Assembly (NCBI GenBank): GCA_036874045.1
Contig: CM072340.1
Span: 20,387,001-20,451,000, forward strand
Direction of reading: 5' to 3'
Source of the DNA: Cymodocea nodosa
Lineage: Eukaryota; Streptophyta; Magnoliopsida; Alismatales; Cymodoceaceae
Length of the DNA: 64,000 bases
Below, piece by piece: positions 34,237-44,578 of the stretch (within the stretch, counting starts at the first letter, position 1; each line of letters starts with the position of its first letter). Made by a program: the position numbers and the translations under genes. The notes below the pieces were generated by a model. That model worked only from the letters and a program-made list of their open reading frames with translations, did no database searches and was not told the origin of the DNA.

Positions 34237-35831
34237 TCATACAACACCAGCCCTCTGCTGCAAAAGCCTCCAGCTCCGCTCCATACTCACCTGAACCATC
34301 TCGTCCAGCATTTTCTTGGCCTTCTCCCCGCGTTCATCGTCGTCGCCGTCGATTCGGGAGGCAATGTTCCTAACGATATCCTTCAGGGTGTCCTCCTGAA
34401 GTTGAGAGCGCGGGCAGGGAGAATCTCTCAGCAGCTGTAGGAGCTCGCGGGCCTTCGCCTGAGAGCTTGGCGTTCCCTGGACCGTCAGCTCCAGAAGACC
34501 AGGTATGACGCCCTCCCTGAGAATTACCTCTCTGTACTTGCTTCTGTCGCTTTGGCACATCGTTAGAAGCATTCCAACCGCGTGCTCTCTAGCTACAAGC
34601 GACCCCTCCTCCAGGACCTCTACCACCGTAAGCACTCCACCTTCCTCAGATGTCAAGGCATCTCTCCCTTCCTCGAAACCCAACAAGGTTTCCAAGAGCG
34701 CCATGCATCTCTCGGCTGTTTTTGAAGATTTCTTGCACTTGTTCAGCAAGTTGATGATCGGAGAAACGGGCTGCGCTGCCAGAATGGGGCGGAGATTCTC
34801 GGCAACAGTGGAAAGGTTGTGGAGCGCAGAAACTGCATCTATCTTGGCTTGTTGGGTTCCGTTTGTAAGAATGCCCATGAGAATCGGAACGGCTCCAGCT
34901 TCGCTAATCTTTGGCTTGTTCACCTTGGAAGCCGTAAGCGTGAGTATGGCAGCGGTAGCACACTCCTGCAGCCTCGAATTCGTCGACTGTAAGAAGCCCA
35001 TTATGGGCGCCAGAGCACCAGCGCCCACGATTTTATTTTTATTCCTGCAGATGCAAACCAACAGCGATTTAGCAAATTCCATCGCAACAGCCAGCCAGCA
35101 AGGATGCATAGATTTTGGAAGCATATATAAATAACTTTACATTTAATCTGCAGTAACAAATCGTTCATCCTACCCAAAAGTACCATGTCTTCGATACAAA
35201 ACAGGATTCTGTTCTATCCTTTATCATGATAAAAAGTACTAGCAGACGTACGATGGATTTAGCCTACAATCTAGTTAAAAGAATCATGGGCTACAGTCTT
35301 GCCTCATCCCCCGGCACTCGGCATAGATGGAAAATTTTCCCCAAACTCCGACCGGAACAGGAGTCTGAATAATTCTCACACATGCCATCAATTAAATGGA
35401 AAAGAAGAGGAGAAATAAACAAAATCCTATCACGACCAATGAAAACCCATGTCCTGCAACAGGGAAGATCCTTCCTGTTAACGCAAAATCCAATCCAGAC
35501 GACAGAACCGGCGGTCCAGAAGCCACAAACCAACACTAGACCCGCCGACGGTACCTCACCTCTCATCCTTGACGGCGAGGTTGAGCAGCGCCAGCAACGC
35601 GGACTCGTTGGTGTTGGCGCTTTCCAACCTGAGCATCGACACTAACGGCTCGATCGCATTGGACAGGTACCTCCTGTTCTTCGACGACGTCTTTGTCAGC
35701 TGCCTTATCTCCCTGGCCGCCTCCTCCTTCAGCCCCTTATCCGCCGCCAGCACCTTCTCCATGGTAGTCCGCAGTGCAGCTGCCGTCGTCTCCTCCTTCC
35801 TCGCTGCACCATCCTTCGCCATCATCGCCAT
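34237..35831 (-). CDS. armadillo-repeat protein (U-box-less PUB4-like ARM protein)
   Basis: ARM repeats form a protein-binding superhelix. Exons (minus): 35831-35560 and 35044-34237, joined in phase 2 (AG|G, arginine), giving 359 residues. The junction restores NLAVKDER-NKNKIVGAGALAPI, a textbook ARM repeat spanning the splice. Further repeats include ISEAGAVPILMGIL, AVSALHNLS and LREGVIPGLLELT. There is no U-box, although plant annotation often names such proteins after U-box protein 4; without it, direct E3 ligase activity is not expected. The C-terminus has an acidic-to-basic tail (DGDDDERGEKAKKMLDEM). The start is one of several clustered in-frame ATGs (MAMMAKDG); an AT-rich TATA-like stretch lies at about 35870-35888. 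Partner proteins unknown. Confidence 0.9.
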
Positions 35832-38410
35832 AGCCGACGCCAGCGGGAGCAGGAGAGCGTGAACGGGGTCCGATAATTATTATATCAGTACGACGACGGG
35901 CCGTCCGAGCGTAGATAACGGTCGAGGTTGACGGCAGGTGTTTGGTGACGTGAAAGAACCGAGAAACGTTTCCTGTCGATGTAATTTTGGGCATTATTTT
36001 ATTTTGTGCGCCCGTTGGATTAGAATTCGATGGATTGGATTGACAAACCATCGTCAATCTTCATCAACTCAACTATTAACCTTCTTCAAGAGTACAAAGA
36101 ACTGTACATATTTAGCATTTAATCATTATAATTGTAAAATAAAAATTTTACTTAGATGGTTGAATGAGTATCGATCATTCTTATCTGTATAATGCAGATT
36201 ATGTTAAATTATAGTGAGTGAGTTAGTTAGAATTAAGTTAAATTTTTAATAGGGGGCTAAATTATATTATATATTAAACATAACATAATTACGCTTATTT
36301 TGAAAAACAATTAAAAAATAAAAACGCCTCGAAAAATTCCTTTTACTAGAAACATCTTTAAAAACATTTTCCTGATAAGTAAATTATCAATGCGGATTAT
36401 TCTCATGAGTATTATCTTCGGAATAAAGTGTGCATTTCCAATTTGACTCCTTTACTTTCCCCTGGGCGCGTGTGAGGTAGGTGAGAATAAATTCATGGGA
36501 TCCTGAGCAAGCAATTTGAAACTACTTTATTCATCTCAAAGAATATTGTTAAAAAAAATGAACCAACTTTATGGTCAAAGAATATTTTTCTTGTCGATTA
36601 TCTTCCAGGTGCATAATCGAGTACGATTTTTCTTCTCAACATATTATCAATCTGCCGATCAAATAAATCGATATTCTAATTAGAAATTTCTGGTAATAAA
36701 AAAAAATCGTAGGACCCACCAGCTCTCACCGCTCGGGACGAAAACAGATCGAGACGGTCGAACCGCTAGACCTAAGGCCCACCACCGGGCGCCCGAACGT
36801 CCGGAAGGTGGATCTCGATTCGGGCTCACCAAAAAAGAAGAAGAAAAAATCTGGGCCGTCGCCTTCGACGGGTAAGATTGACCACGTAGTTGATGCCACG
36901 TGTTTTGGTGGCGTTGTACTGTCCACGTTTGGTTCCGATTTTGCCTTGGCTGACATCCTGGCGTCATAAATAAATAAACGCGCGTCTCGTTTTCAGAAAA
37001 CAATATTCGGACGGACTGATAGCGGACCGACGGAATAAATATTTACTTATAATTTTTATTCAAATTTAAAATTTGATAAATGTAAAAATTAGCGTTAGAA
37101 AAAGGATCGAAGAAGTTTACTCTCATTTGTTAAACAATTGCAGCTTTTAAGAGAGCCTTCAACACAATTTTTGAAGAAATTCGCTCAAACAAATTTTGGA
37201 AGCTGGAGTTCTAATAACTCTTGAAAGATGTTCCAGATACTGACATCATACTTGAAGCTCGTTTCCAAGGGTTAAGCAAAATTTTATACAAATTTTTGGG
37301 TTGAATAATTGCTACGGTGACTGAGAGATCTAGAGAGAAAACAGAAATTCTACGTGGTATTTGATCAGCCATGACGATCAAATACATTTTATTGTATTCT
37401 ACAGAAAACAGGAAGTGGTTGTTTATTCGCAGATCAAGCATTCATTTTCAAAAGCCTACCGTCAGATTAAGTAGGCCCATTTCTTGTATCCTGGACCGGA
37501 CCACTCAAGAGGACCGAGGAGATTCGCAAAGCCCAGTGTTGCACGGATCTTTATTTGGGGCCTTCTGAGAACAAGAGTTGGGCCCAAGCCTATAAATCTT
37601 TGTATCACAAGATTTTCAAAACCACGTTGTTGGCGGTGTTCGAATATCTAGATTTTTACTTGCAGATAAATTTTCTATTATTGTCCGTCACAAAATTTTC
37701 CACCCCATTAACAATGTATTGACCACAACTCAAGGTAATCCATTGGTACAAATACGTTGAAGTCAATATTTTGAAAAGCGTTTTTCCTTCGAGGTGATGC
37801 TGCATCATTATTTAACCTGGACCACAGAAAATCTCTGAAGGGACCCATTCAACATTCAACGGAGCTGCCTTTGTAGATCATGGACAAGGACCTTTTAATC
37901 GATGAATACCACATCGGAAAAACTACAGTTATAAAATAATCAATCGTAACGGTTTGATATTCGTTAAACAAAGGGATACTTGTAAATTGCACCAACGAAT
38001 ACATCTTAAAAAAAAAAAAAAAATCCACCAACTAATACCGATCTGTTATAAACCATGTGTAGAATAAACGTACACATGTGGTCGGACCCGGACCATTCAA
38101 ACAAACGGGCACGCCACCAGACATGCACGTGACATGAACCTTCCTCTTCGGCTGTTGTAATAAGGTGGGATTTAAAAAAAAAATAAAAATAAATCATAGC
38201 ATCTAATCAACGGTTGCAAATGTTTAAACCGAGCGTGCGCCGTTGCAATTACGGTAGCGATTTTCTTTGTACGCAGTCCCTTATCTGTAATTTTGTGGTT
38301 TTATTCTCAACGGTTGCTTCTCAGAAACATCGAAATAATAATTATTTTATTGAAATAATTGAATCCTTCAAATTCTTCCAGAATGTGTTTTTTTTGACGA
38401 GCCGATGACC
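35832..38410. other. intergenic region
   Basis: AT-rich with a GC-richer patch at 36700-36960 that gives overlapping frames without recognisable protein content. No gene supported. The last part is the promoter of the gene at 38498. Confidence 0.55.
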
Positions 38411-38411
38411 C

Positions 38412-38419
38412 TATAAATA
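38412..38419 (+). promoter_or_regulatory. TATA box of the 141-aa protein gene
   Basis: A canonical TATAAATA 86 bases before the ATG at 38498, leaving room for a leader of about 55 bases. Confidence 0.75.
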
Positions 38420-38497
38420 CCCAACGGAACGGGGAGGGACTCTTCGTTCCTTCACACCGGAGAAGAAAGAAAAGGGGAAAAGCCGACCACGGAATCG

Positions 38498-38923
38498 ATG
38501 GAGTCGTTTCCGGTGAAGTTCTGCAAGAGCATAACATCCCGCTGGAGGAGAAGGAGCAAGTACCAGAGGATAGCCAACCCAAGAACGAGCGGCAAGGTCA
38601 TCAAGCTCCATGGAGGTGGCAACGTCAACGCCGGCAGGTGGAGGATGCGCGTGCGCCGGACCATGAGGCTGAAGGCGTACCTCAGGGTCTTGTCGCCGGT
38701 CAAGTTGCTTGCCCGACTACGGGACGCGTACGTGGACGCCATGCTCGCCTTGGAGCGCAGGAATGTCGGCGTGCTCACCTGGACCACCTCCGCCGAGGCC
38801 TTCTCGACGGGGACCGGGCCGAGGGCACGCAAGGCGTCGAAGAAACAGAAGGATTTCGAGAGGAGGTTGGCGCTGGAGATTTACAAGTCCCTCGCCGCTT
38901 CCCGGGGTATCACGGCCTACTGA
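38498..38923 (+). CDS. small basic plant protein of unknown function, 141 aa
   Basis: A single-exon, GC-rich frame behind a clear TATA box. The N-terminus is strongly basic (ITSRWRRRSKYQR, RWRMRVRRTMRLK). A middle block reads YLRVLSPVKLLARLRDAYVD, and the end is FERRLALEIYKSLAASRGI. I recall a plant family of small proteins with 'LSPVRxLxRLRDAYVxxM' and a C-terminal 'xExKLVxEIYKSL' block, so this is probably a conserved gene. No catalytic motif, signal peptide or membrane segment is seen. Arginine richness suggests nuclear or nucleic-acid association, but that is only a guess. Confidence 0.78.
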   Translation: MESFPVKFCKSITSRWRRRSKYQRIANPRTSGKVIKLHGGGNVNAGRWRMRVRRTMRLKAYLRVLSPVKLLARLRDAYVDAMLALERRNVGVLTWTTSAEAFSTGTGPRARKASKKQKDFERRLALEIYKSLAASRGITAY

Positions 38924-40508
38924 TTTACCGGAAGGCTCAAGCCGGCCGACTGGACTTTGCTCTATTGTTTTCTTTACTGAAAATACGATCATGTTCTTCT
39001 CCTTGTACACGTACATATATATATATTTCCTTCAGAGACTGGATCATGTAATTAATCTTATGATCAAAGTTTATAAAGTTGATTCATTACATGTATGTAT
39101 GCTATTCTTTTTAAAGATAAGGTTTATAATCAAAGTTTAAGAATAGCATACATACATATATATATATTTCCTTTATAAAGTAGCAAAAACATTACGTGTA
39201 TGAATGCTATTCTTTTTAAAGTCAAGGTTTATGGTCAAAGTTTATGATGACGGAGCGCTGAATCGGTCAATCGGTAGATTTTTTATTTTGTATGGCCGTC
39301 AATTTTAATGGTCTTGGACCAAATCGATCGGTGAGTCGATTTTAAATGAGCGTTAATCGATTCAGTTAGAACATTATCTTACTGTTTAAACGTTTGCCTT
39401 CGATGGTCTAAGCGTCCACCAGAAGCATGAATCAATTTGTGTCCTCTTGAAGATAAACGTCATTATCAATTTGTGTCCGACATCATGTGATGATAAATTA
39501 TTATTTTCTTGATTTACGGAAAAAAATAATAATAATGACGTGATCATCTATCTTTAATAAATTACACCTCATTTAAATTATCTACCGCGTGTCTATCCTA
39601 CAGCATTGATTATTTGCATTAACAATTTTCTGGTGATCTTAATGGCGACTAATATGTGGTTACTGTTTCTTGGCCTCTTTCGATCACGTTTAACGATTCC
39701 AGCGCCCAGGAAGGGATATCCATCGTTCGTTCCGTGATCGGCAGACGAGGTTTCGTTCCACCGAACAAGATCGGTCTTGCCATTAGGGAGGGGGGGACGT
39801 GACTGATGACTCACTCCGGCGACATGTTTGTCGACATGTTTGTTACGCCACGTCAGCGCAACGGCGTGCCAGGAAACAACGATTCCGTTGGGATTCCGAT
39901 GACGCCGTGGAGGGCCGTCCCCTTGGCACCAAGCAGAGCAATGGGAGCTACCTCACACATACTACAAATACCCGCCAACACCGTTTCTTCTCGTTTGCCC
40001 CATCCTCTCCACCTCCCAGCGGCGGCGATCACTTTGGTAATCAATCAATGGCGTCGTTTCTGCTGGTTTTCCGTGCGATCTCTTCGTCTTTGGCATGATA
40101 CGATGTTCTTTTGCCCTCCGCCGAATATTCATTCCATTTGTTTGTATCGATCGGTTTTGCCACTCTTCTTCGTTTGATGTGATTTCTGCGTCCCTTCTCC
40201 TCGTTCTTCTTCATCCTTTTTTTTTTTCCTACCTCGAATTTCGATTGTCTATTGTTTCTGTTTTGCACCGCAGATTATTAGATTATTATTGCTTTACCAT
40301 TTCGGCACTCGACATTTGCAGAGAAACTCGTGTCATTCTTGCTAATTCGATTTGCTGATGCTTCGATTTCTTCAGATCTGACGAGGATGATATATCTTCT
40401 TATAAGCTGTGTTCCGAACGATTCTTGTTAGCAGTTTTCATGTCTACTTTGTTCCCCCAAATTCCTGTACAATTTAAGGTTTGATTTCGCGACAAGGATC
40501 TCTTCTAG
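38924..40508. other. 3' flank repeats and CCCH gene promoter region
   Basis: 38924-39250 is the 3' flank of the preceding gene with repeats (listed separately). 39590-40060 is GC-richer and likely the promoter and start of transcription of the CCCH gene, with a TATA-like ACAAATACC near 39963. 40060-40508 looks like 5' UTR with an intron (T-rich, AG acceptors near 40500). Confidence 0.5.
39087..39245 (+). repeat. 54-bp direct repeat with embedded inverted repeat
   Basis: A unit at 39087-39140 recurs at about 39192-39245 (shared words TGCTATTCTTTTTAAAG and GGTCAAAGTTTA/AATCAAAGTTTA). Between them 39139-39158 is the inverted complement of 39091-39110 (AAGAATAGCATACATACAT), so the first unit can fold into a hairpin. 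Confidence 0.85.
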
Positions 40509-41728
40509 ATGTTTCCGACGTCATTTCTTCTTTCCGCTATGTTTTTGATTCAGCATTGGAGTAAAGAACCGCACACCAAATTGGTACCTAATTTCTTGAA
40601 ACAGAACCTTGGAATGCGGCAGCAACAACATCAGAAACATGATTTGGAGCAGAACACTGCCAATAGAGGCGACACTGGTGTCATCGCGGCTGCCATCTCA
40701 CCACCAGCATTGACATTTCTAGATCAACAGCTTCAATATCTGCCTGATGACTCCAACTTGCTCAACATCAACTCCATCTTCTCATCGACCTCCACCCCAC
40801 TCCACCCTACTTTCCCTAGCCCCGCGTCCCTTTCCTCAATCCCCTCCTCCCTCTCTAACGACGACATGATCGTCTCTTCCAGTGACCGCTACCTCTACCT
40901 TGCTCGCCTCACACTTCAGTACCGGGAGATGGAGGATCTCTACGAGCTCTGCATCTTCCACCTCCGCGAGACCCTGAAGGAGGTCCAATGCCTTCGCTAC
41001 GAGATCTCCCGCCTCCGCAAGGCCAACAACAACCTCGTCAAACAACTCAAAGCCAACGGCCAGATACAGCCATGCACCAACACTCTCAAATTCCCTGTTC
41101 CGCTCTCACTCATCAACGACCTCCGCCGCCTCAACCTTGACGATTCAAGCGCTGGAACCAGCCCCACCAGCGTCCTCTGCAACGATCGGGTCCCACAGGT
41201 TCAGCGGGTTTCTCTTCCCAAGAGTATATCCGTCCGCTCCAATGGGTTTGCTAAGGCCAACACAAACAACAACGGCGGGCGCATGACTGGCCCTGCACTT
41301 CTCGGATCCGTGAGTGGTATTCCTTCCATCTCCATTAGTCGATTTGTCATCCGACGTCTCTAACAGGTGTTTCTAGGCTTGATCGATCGCTGCAGCAAAG
41401 AGTGTACGTGCCGGGAAACGGGAAGGAGGGGGAGCAGGAGCAGGGGATGAAACCAGTGGAGCTCGAGGTGTACAGACAAGGGATGTTCAAAACGGAGCTC
41501 TGTAATAAGTGGGAGGAGTCAGGGACATGCCCTTACGGCGACCACTGCCAGTTTGCCCATGGGTTTTCTGAGCTGCGCCCCGTGATCCGCCACCCTCGTT
41601 ACAAGACCGAGGTCTGCCGCATGGTTCTAGCCGGAGAAGCTTGCCCTTACGGACATCGTTGCCACTTCCGCCACGCTCTCACTCCAAATGACCGGGAATT
41701 CTTGGGCGCCGCGGCGGCCTTGTCCTGA
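40509..41728 (+). CDS. tandem CCCH zinc-finger protein (TTP-like, plant C3H14/15 type)
   Basis: RNA-binding regulator; plant C3H14/15 relatives bind AU-rich mRNA elements and act in cell-wall, anther and growth control. Exons 40509-41309 and 41396-41728 join in phase 0, 377 residues. The two fingers are C303-x8-C-x5-C-x3-H ([20 protein letters not shown]) and the same spacing from C341 ([19 protein letters not shown]). They are 18 residues apart with the lead-in FKTELC / YKTEVC, exactly the TTP-type arrangement. The upstream part holds a coiled-coil-like helix ([20 protein letters not shown], then [20 protein letters not shown]). The start is unsure: the first ATG is 40509, but AG acceptors at 40500 and near 40604 mean translation may begin at 40614 (MRQQQHQK), giving 342 residues. 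Earlier codons are less GC-rich, favouring the later start. Confidence 0.9.
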
Positions 41729-44288
41729 TATCAACCATCCCACTCAAGCACTTGTTAGGAGGGAAATAGAAGAAGAGGTTCACTGGAAACATGCATGTAA
41801 CGGGGTTAATTGGGTCTAATTTGCTTCTGGAGTTATATATTCGACACTCACCGAAAATATTGTAGAAGATAGAAGAAGAGCTAAGAAAATAAGGCAAATA
41901 GTACAAGGAAACGAAAAGCTAAAAAGTTGATAATAACAGGGTAAATATTGACACGGACGGAGATAGTTTTTCTTTTTAATGGTAATGTTTTTAGCAGTAA
42001 TTTGATGTTTTTACTTCAGTGTAAAATCAAGATCTCATCTCGTTACAGAGTTTTAGTAGCACTTTGATGTTCATTTCCTTGATTACTGTGTTTTCCGTTG
42101 GGAATTGCTGTTATTTGTCACTTCGAGATTGGCATGGGATGAATTTGACGCGCACATTCAGAAAAATGGAAAAAATAATAATTTTCTTCTTTTTCCCGCG
42201 TTGCCGATCGTAAAACTGGATCAGTTCTGGTTGCCAGTGATTTTCTCAGTTTGTGTTCCAGAAAAGAGAGAGTATTTTAACGGTGAGCTTGCGTGATATA
42301 CTATTTATGCAGATACACTTACGAAAATCCTGGTGCAATATATGATCCATATGCTTCAGGAAAATCATGCGTAAGGTTACCACACGTGGAGGACATCGAT
42401 TTCCATATGGAAGATCGTAAACGATAAACACGCAGATGGATGGAAAATACCCGATGTCAAATTTAAAATACAGCAAAAAATAAGGCGGGATAAGATAAAA
42501 TTGTCTTATCAATTTCCCCCGTTGCCGACCTTTGAATTTCGCGGGTTTCTTATTTGGGTATATCGATCATTTTTCGAATGGTAGCAAGTGGATAAGCAGT
42601 ATTAACATGCAAGAATACTACCAATGGTTCAAGCATTATTATAATGACATTTGAAGTAGCTTGAAATCAATTCTGGACAACATTCGAACGCGCGACGGCC
42701 AGGAAAGCATTCTCTAGCGTTTCAGGGCATTTATTCGTCTTCAATCAAAGACGATGGATAGATAATGCAAATATAAAACATTGTTGTCTAATTAGTACAT
42801 ATGATGAGTAAAAGGTGAAGGATAAAGGCCAAATAATTAATCCCTTCCTGTGAAGTCCTTAAAGACGAGGAACCTTATTTGCCCTCTCTATTTATTTTGG
42901 GCCGAAGAACATGCCTTGTTGAACTTTGTCGGAAAAAGAAAAAACTATTTTCCCTTCACATACGTAGAGTAATTCTGAACAGAAGAAAAACCTATTTTTT
43001 ATCCAAAATATATTGTGATCAAGCAAAAATCAATCCAAATCCACAACTTCATACACGAGTAAAATACACATCCACAAATTCGCGTAACCATAGTTTTTCC
43101 TACACACAGAACCATAATTCTTGTAAATCTAATGTATGGAACTAAATTGATATTTTGAAAAATTATGGTATACATCCTTTTTCTTTTCCATTTTTATTTA
43201 GATTGAAAAAATGTTTCAAGTCGATTCTCAGAAAAACGCTAGCATACGGAGATTGATTGGCCTCTGGAAAAACACATCCGGTTTATCTGTTTTTCATTTT
43301 TATGTCAACGCATTCCACTAAACTATCGATTATTTTAAACTGATTTTCTAAATAAGCCAGCTTTCTAAAGCTGCCTTTTTTTGGGATTCATGATCTTTCA
43401 CGGATGCAATAATGCTATCCGTCTTAACATTTTTTCAGAAAGCTTAAAGCAACCTTTAATTTTATGTGTTTATTTATTTGCCTTAGATCTTTTAAGAGCT
43501 TCATTTGTAATATTTATGAAAACAAAACTAGAAAAAATCAAGATTGGTTAATTAGCTTTTGGCAAAACGTGGGTGAAAAAAAAAAAACATCAGAATTTTC
43601 AAACCTTTTGTAATTCCTAACATTCCTGTAGGAAAAATGCCTTGAAAGAATAATCACCAAACTCCACCTTAGATCTAATGGTCCGTGTTACCGAAGGCTT
43701 CCCAAAAGAAAGAAAGAAAACCTCCTTGCGTGTTAATTGAAGTTCTGTCGATATATAAAAAGACATGAATTTTGGGTTCAAAATTTTCTTATTCTTACAT
43801 TTTTTAAGGAAACACGCATTACACGAAATAGTCTATGCTATCAAATGCCTCAAGAATATATACATATATATTTCAAATTTATCTCGGTGATTCGAACTTA
43901 ACGTAGGTTCAAACCTACAATTTTGCCATTGCGGATTATCTGCAAGCATAAAAGATATAAACAGTTGAAGTGAGAAGGTGCATTAAGACAAAATTACACT
44001 TTAAATTAGATTTTTACGAAGGCTAAAGAATATATTCAATATAATCCGACAAATGCACTGTGAATCGGACGATGTCCAACATGATTGGTAATAATATTCA
44101 TGGGAATAAGTGATGGAACCTTTGTGTCATGAGTCGTGCAAGCCACGAATCTGTATTTCGAAGTAGATGACAGGCACCAAAGGCTATGGGGGGGCGGGGT
44201 CCAATAATCCACCACTTGCTGCTTGTGGTTGTTGGGTTTGGGGGTCGAAAACCAACACCAATAAAAGAATCCAATGCTTGTTATATAC

Positions 44289-44291
44289 ACG

Positions 44292-44313
<22 letters not shown>
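44289..44313 (+). repeat. (CA)n microsatellite
   Basis: About 12 CA units followed by (TA)n; simple sequence repeat. Confidence 0.95.
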
Positions 44314-44325
<12 letters not shown>

Positions 44326-44537
44326 CATACGTACGTACATGTACGAGAAGAGACGACACAACCCATCATTTACTCATGTTTGAGGAGGTAGCGATACCAC
44401 ATTTGGGGATGAGTACCGATTGATCGATCTCTTCCTGGTTCCATCGCTTTCCTGCAGCACTGGTGATCGTCTTCTTCTTCCTTGTGTTCGTTCACACTTG
44501 CAGGTCTCGGTGGTGCATGCATCTTCATTTATAACCC

Positions 44538-44540
<3 letters not shown>

Positions 44541-44575
<35 letters not shown>
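44541..44575 (+). repeat. (TA)n microsatellite
   Basis: About 17 TA units; simple sequence repeat. Confidence 0.95.

Positions 44576-44578
<3 letters not shown>

Noticed and set aside
36680-37003. Frames of 107 and 76 aa in a GC-richer patch
   Set aside because: Overlapping frames without recognisable or repeated domain text; no promoter or splice support.
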